64,000 nt of DNA from Heyndrickxia sp050281185 (GTDB taxonomy: Bacteria; Bacillota; Bacilli; Bacillales; Bacillaceae_C). The DNA is taken from assembly GCF_050281185.1 (NCBI RefSeq), contig NZ_JBNNWS010000013.1, forward strand, positions 1 through 64,000, given 5' to 3'. A program made the translations under genes and the position numbers. Of this stretch, positions 61,577 to 64,000 are shown piece by piece. A model generated the notes under the pieces. That model was not told the DNA's origin, made no database searches, and saw only the letters and a list, made by a program, of their open reading frames with translations. Position 1 is the stretch's first letter. Each line of letters begins with the position of its first letter.

Positions 61577-61755
61577 AAATCTACCTTATTCTTCTAGTAC
61601 AAGCATATTCAGAAGTTGTGAAATTAGAATAAAAATTATCATTAGTTTTGGATTTTTATTAAAGTACATCTAAGAATAACAAGCTTTTCCAAATTGTTAA
61701 TCTTAAAAAATGGTCATACTATACTGGAGTGAAAGTGTATAGGAGGTCATTGAAC

Positions 61756-62409
61756 ATGGAATACTTTACAATTGGCTGGAAGACAATTATTCTATATCTT
61801 GTAATCCTTGGTATTTTCCGGTTTATGGGGAAACGGGAAATTGGGGAATTAAGTGTATTGGATTTAGTTATTTTTATCATGCTTGGTGAATTGGCGGCAG
61901 TTGCAATCGAGAATCATAAAGAACCAATTGCTCATACGATTTTACCTATGTTGATTTTACTCGTTATTCAAGTTTTATTTGCATTTATTTCGTTAAAAAA
62001 TCCTACATTTCGCAAAATCATCGATGGTGCTCCATCAATTATCATCAGAAGAGGGAGAATTGACGAAAAGGCAATGAAGAAACAACGCTACAATTTTGAT
62101 GATTTATTAATGCAGTTAAGGCAAAAAGATATTAACAATATTGCAGATGTAGAATATGCAATATTGGAGACCTCTGGGGAATTATCAATCATAAAAAAGG
62201 ATAATAAAAAGAAACAAAAACAAACTTTTACACTACCACTGATTGTCGATGGAAATATATATAAAGAAAATCTAGCAACAAGGAATGTATCAGAAACATG
62301 GCTTCGTCGTGAATTAAGAAAAAGAGGACATACCGATCTTAAAAACATTTCGTTTTGCAGCTTTCAAGATGGAGAATTTTTTATTGATTTAAAAGAAGAT
62401 CCTGAATAG
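61756..62409 (+). CDS. yrbG: DUF421 membrane protein YrbG
   Basis: 217 residues: three transmembrane segments at the N-terminus (about 5-85) followed by two soluble DUF421/YetF-type domains (about 90-215). The signature LVIFIMLGELAAVAIENHKEPI is clear. Related proteins (YetF/YdfS class) occur in spores; the biochemical function is not established for this one. I chose ATG 61756 with a perfect AGGAGGTC 7 bp upstream. Confidence 0.9.
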   Translation: MEYFTIGWKTIILYLVILGIFRFMGKREIGELSVLDLVIFIMLGELAAVAIENHKEPIAHTILPMLILLVIQVLFAFISLKNPTFRKIIDGAPSIIIRRGRIDEKAMKKQRYNFDDLLMQLRQKDINNIADVEYAILETSGELSIIKKDNKKKQKQTFTLPLIVDGNIYKENLATRNVSETWLRRELRKRGHTDLKNISFCSFQDGEFFIDLKEDPE

Positions 62410-62431
62410 GAGGGAGAAAGATCTCCCTCTG
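62410..62431. terminator. Convergent hairpin between yrbG and spoVB
   Basis: AGGGAG / CTCCCT stem with a 6-nt loop between the two converging stops. It lacks a strong T run, so it is a weak terminator candidate. Confidence 0.35.
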
Positions 62432-63976
62432 CTACAAAAATCTTCTAATAAACGGAATATAACTTAAATCGGATTTTTTTATAAGTCTTGTAACTAGCAA
62501 TAATAACAGATAAACGATTGTAGTTATAATTATTCCACAGGTAAGTCTCATAAATATGCTATCGTGTAATAAATAATTTTTATACCACCAATGTCCAATG
62601 AATCCAGAAATAATAGTTACTAAGGTGAATTTAAGATAGTCGCGAAGATAAATGGTAAACTGTATCTTTTTTATTACAGTAGCAAAATGTAGTAAGGTAA
62701 CTAATAATGTACTTGTCATGATCCCTAATGCAGCTCCAGTTATACCTAAATGGGGCTGAGATGCTAAAGCAAAGATAATTCCCAATTTAACAACAGCACC
62801 GATCATACTGTTAATCATGGCAGCTCTTGCGAGGTCCAGTGCCTGTAGTGCAGCTTGTAATGGTCCTTGATAATACTGAAAGATAAAAAATGGAGCCATT
62901 AACTTTATTAAAGTAGTGCCATTTGAGGATCTATACATCATTTGCATAAGAGGCTCGGCAAAAATGTATAAAATGACGACCGATATTCCTCCAGCTAAAA
63001 GGGCAAAACGCAATGCTTGCTGGAGACGATGCTCAACTAAATAATGATTTCTTTGTGAATTGGCTTCACTAATTGCTGGCACAAGCGCTGTCGAAAGGGA
63101 ATTGGTTACGAAAGATGGCAGCATTAGTAATGGTAAAGCAAAGCCAGTTAATGTTCCATATTCTTTTGTAGCAAGAGTTGCGGTTAGTCCAGCAAGTGCT
63201 AAGCTGTGAGCAACAACAATCGGCTCCAGAAACCATGATATATTACCAATAAATCGGCTTCCTGTTGTCGGTATTGCTACTCTCATTAATTCATACAAAG
63301 TTTCTTTACCTGCTTTTACAACTTTAAAGAAATTTCTTCTCACTTTAAATTTTTTTCTCAATTTAAACATTGTAAACATATAAACAAGAGACATAAGTTC
63401 TCCAGCGATTGAGGCAAACATTGCTCCTGCAGCAGCATATTCAATACCATATGGTAAAAATGCAGTCGTCAAGATAGCAATTAGTATGATTCGTACTGAT
63501 TGTTCAATGACTTGCGATATCGCAAACGGCTTCATATTTTGCATACCTTGAAAATATCCCCTTAAGACAGCGGCAACAGCTACAATAGGAATAATCGGTG
63601 TGATAGCGACTAACGGATAGTAAATTCTTGGATCAGTAAATAATGATTTTGTAAGATACGGTGCCAATAAAATGAGTCCAGGAGTAAAAATTAAGGATAA
63701 TGAAATCGTTATTGTCAGAGATACCACCAATATTTTTTTTATTTTTTGTCGGTCTCCCTTAGCAGAAGCTTCTGCCACACATTTTGAGATTGCTACTGGG
63801 AGTCCTAGTTGTGTAATCGTTATGACTAACATTAAGGTAGGGAAAGCCATCATATAAAGTCCTACTCCTTCTTCCCCAATAAAGCGCGCTATAACAATTC
63901 GATTTATAAAACCTAGGACCCTTGTAAAAAGTCCAGCAATTAATAAAATCATTGTTCCTTTTAGAAACTTTGACAT
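62432..63976 (-). CDS. spoVB: Stage V sporulation protein B, MOP-superfamily lipid flippase
   Basis: 514 residues with about 14 transmembrane segments of the MVF/polysaccharide-transport (MOP) exporter superfamily. SpoVB is required for cortex synthesis and is thought to flip lipid II in the mother cell. Family blocks: LLIAGLFTRVLGFINRIVIARFIGEEGVGLY at the N-terminus, RGYFQGMQNMKP and NSLSTALVPAISEA. On the minus strand GAGAAGGTAGG precedes ATG 63976. The promoter lies outside the window. Confidence 0.94.
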   Translation of the reverse strand: MSKFLKGTMILLIAGLFTRVLGFINRIVIARFIGEEGVGLYMMAFPTLMLVITITQLGLPVAISKCVAEASAKGDRQKIKKILVVSLTITISLSLIFTPGLILLAPYLTKSLFTDPRIYYPLVAITPIIPIVAVAAVLRGYFQGMQNMKPFAISQVIEQSVRIILIAILTTAFLPYGIEYAAAGAMFASIAGELMSLVYMFTMFKLRKKFKVRRNFFKVVKAGKETLYELMRVAIPTTGSRFIGNISWFLEPIVVAHSLALAGLTATLATKEYGTLTGFALPLLMLPSFVTNSLSTALVPAISEANSQRNHYLVEHRLQQALRFALLAGGISVVILYIFAEPLMQMMYRSSNGTTLIKLMAPFFIFQYYQGPLQAALQALDLARAAMINSMIGAVVKLGIIFALASQPHLGITGAALGIMTSTLLVTLLHFATVIKKIQFTIYLRDYLKFTLVTIISGFIGHWWYKNYLLHDSIFMRLTCGIIITTIVYLLLLLVTRLIKKSDLSYIPFIRRFL

Positions 63977-64000
63977 CCATTAAACCTACCTTCTCAAAAA

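Noticed and set aside
61310..61597. 95-codon + strand frame antisense to the YrzE-like gene
   Set aside because: No ribosome-binding site and no family features; it is antisense to a recognisable membrane protein.
1..64000. CRISPR arrays, rRNA operons, insertion-sequence transposases, restriction or other defence genes
   Set aside because: I looked on both strands for regularly spaced repeats, rRNA-like blocks, transposase motifs and defence families and found none. Apart from the left edge and small repeats, the window is core chromosome.

Overview
The window is a low-GC, spore-forming Firmicute chromosome, almost certainly Bacillaceae. The evidence is A/T-rich codon use, strong Shine-Dalgarno sites with many TTG and GTG starts, a large set of sporulation genes (gerE remnant, gerM, lonB, spoVID, ysxE, spoIIB, spoIVFA/FB, spo0B, safA, bofC, spoVB), a T-box valS leader, and gene order close to the Bacillus subtilis gerE-to-spoVB region. 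I cannot name the species from sequence alone.

Layout. 1-165: the right edge of something that has replaced the 5' part of gerE; only the last 27 or so codons of gerE remain. 438-4853: ysmB, racE, gerM, rph, rdgB and ysnB. 4993-5066: a tRNA-Arg(UCU) with its own promoter and terminator. 5449-14676: a proteostasis block (ysoA, tig, clpX, lonB, lonA, engB). 15454-21816: the hemAXCDBL operon for glutamate to porphyrin synthesis. 22002-24353: spoVID-ysxE (spore coat). 24749-29122: T-box-valS-folC. 29291-30994: a membrane GAF-GGDEF protein. 31083-34452: comC, spoIIB, maf, radC. 34634-38706: mreBCD-minCD (cell shape and division site). 38914-40543: spoIVFA/FB (pro-sigmaK processing). 40650-43254: an RNase E/G gene, then the L21 leader-rplU-prp-rpmA cluster. 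43384-46799: spo0B, obg, pheB, pheA. 46905-52425: niaR, nifS and nadBCA, with a palindromic operator between the divergent nifS and nadB genes. 52605-56415: safA, a CotS-like kinase-fold gene, a coxA-like lipoprotein gene and bofC. 56514-61106: ruvAB, a DUF2905 gene, queA, tgt, yajC. 61168-63976: a YrzE-like membrane gene with a problem at its start, a DUF421 gene and spoVB.

How the genes work together. Most of the window is conserved core genome. The spore genes span the whole programme: entry (spo0B), engulfment (spoIIB), forespore-to-mother-cell signalling (spoIVFA/FB, bofC), cortex (spoVB) and coat (spoVID, safA, ysxE, gerE). The NAD block is self-contained: NiaR senses niacin, NifS supplies sulfur for the NadA Fe-S cluster, and NadB/A/C make nicotinate mononucleotide.

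The least ordinary signals are the truncated gerE at the window edge (possibly the right end of an intervening prophage-like element of the skin type), dispersed hairpin and inverted-repeat elements, two LysM-coat-gene/kinase-fold-gene pairs with opposite catalytic-residue status, and a YrzE-like gene without a canonical in-frame start.
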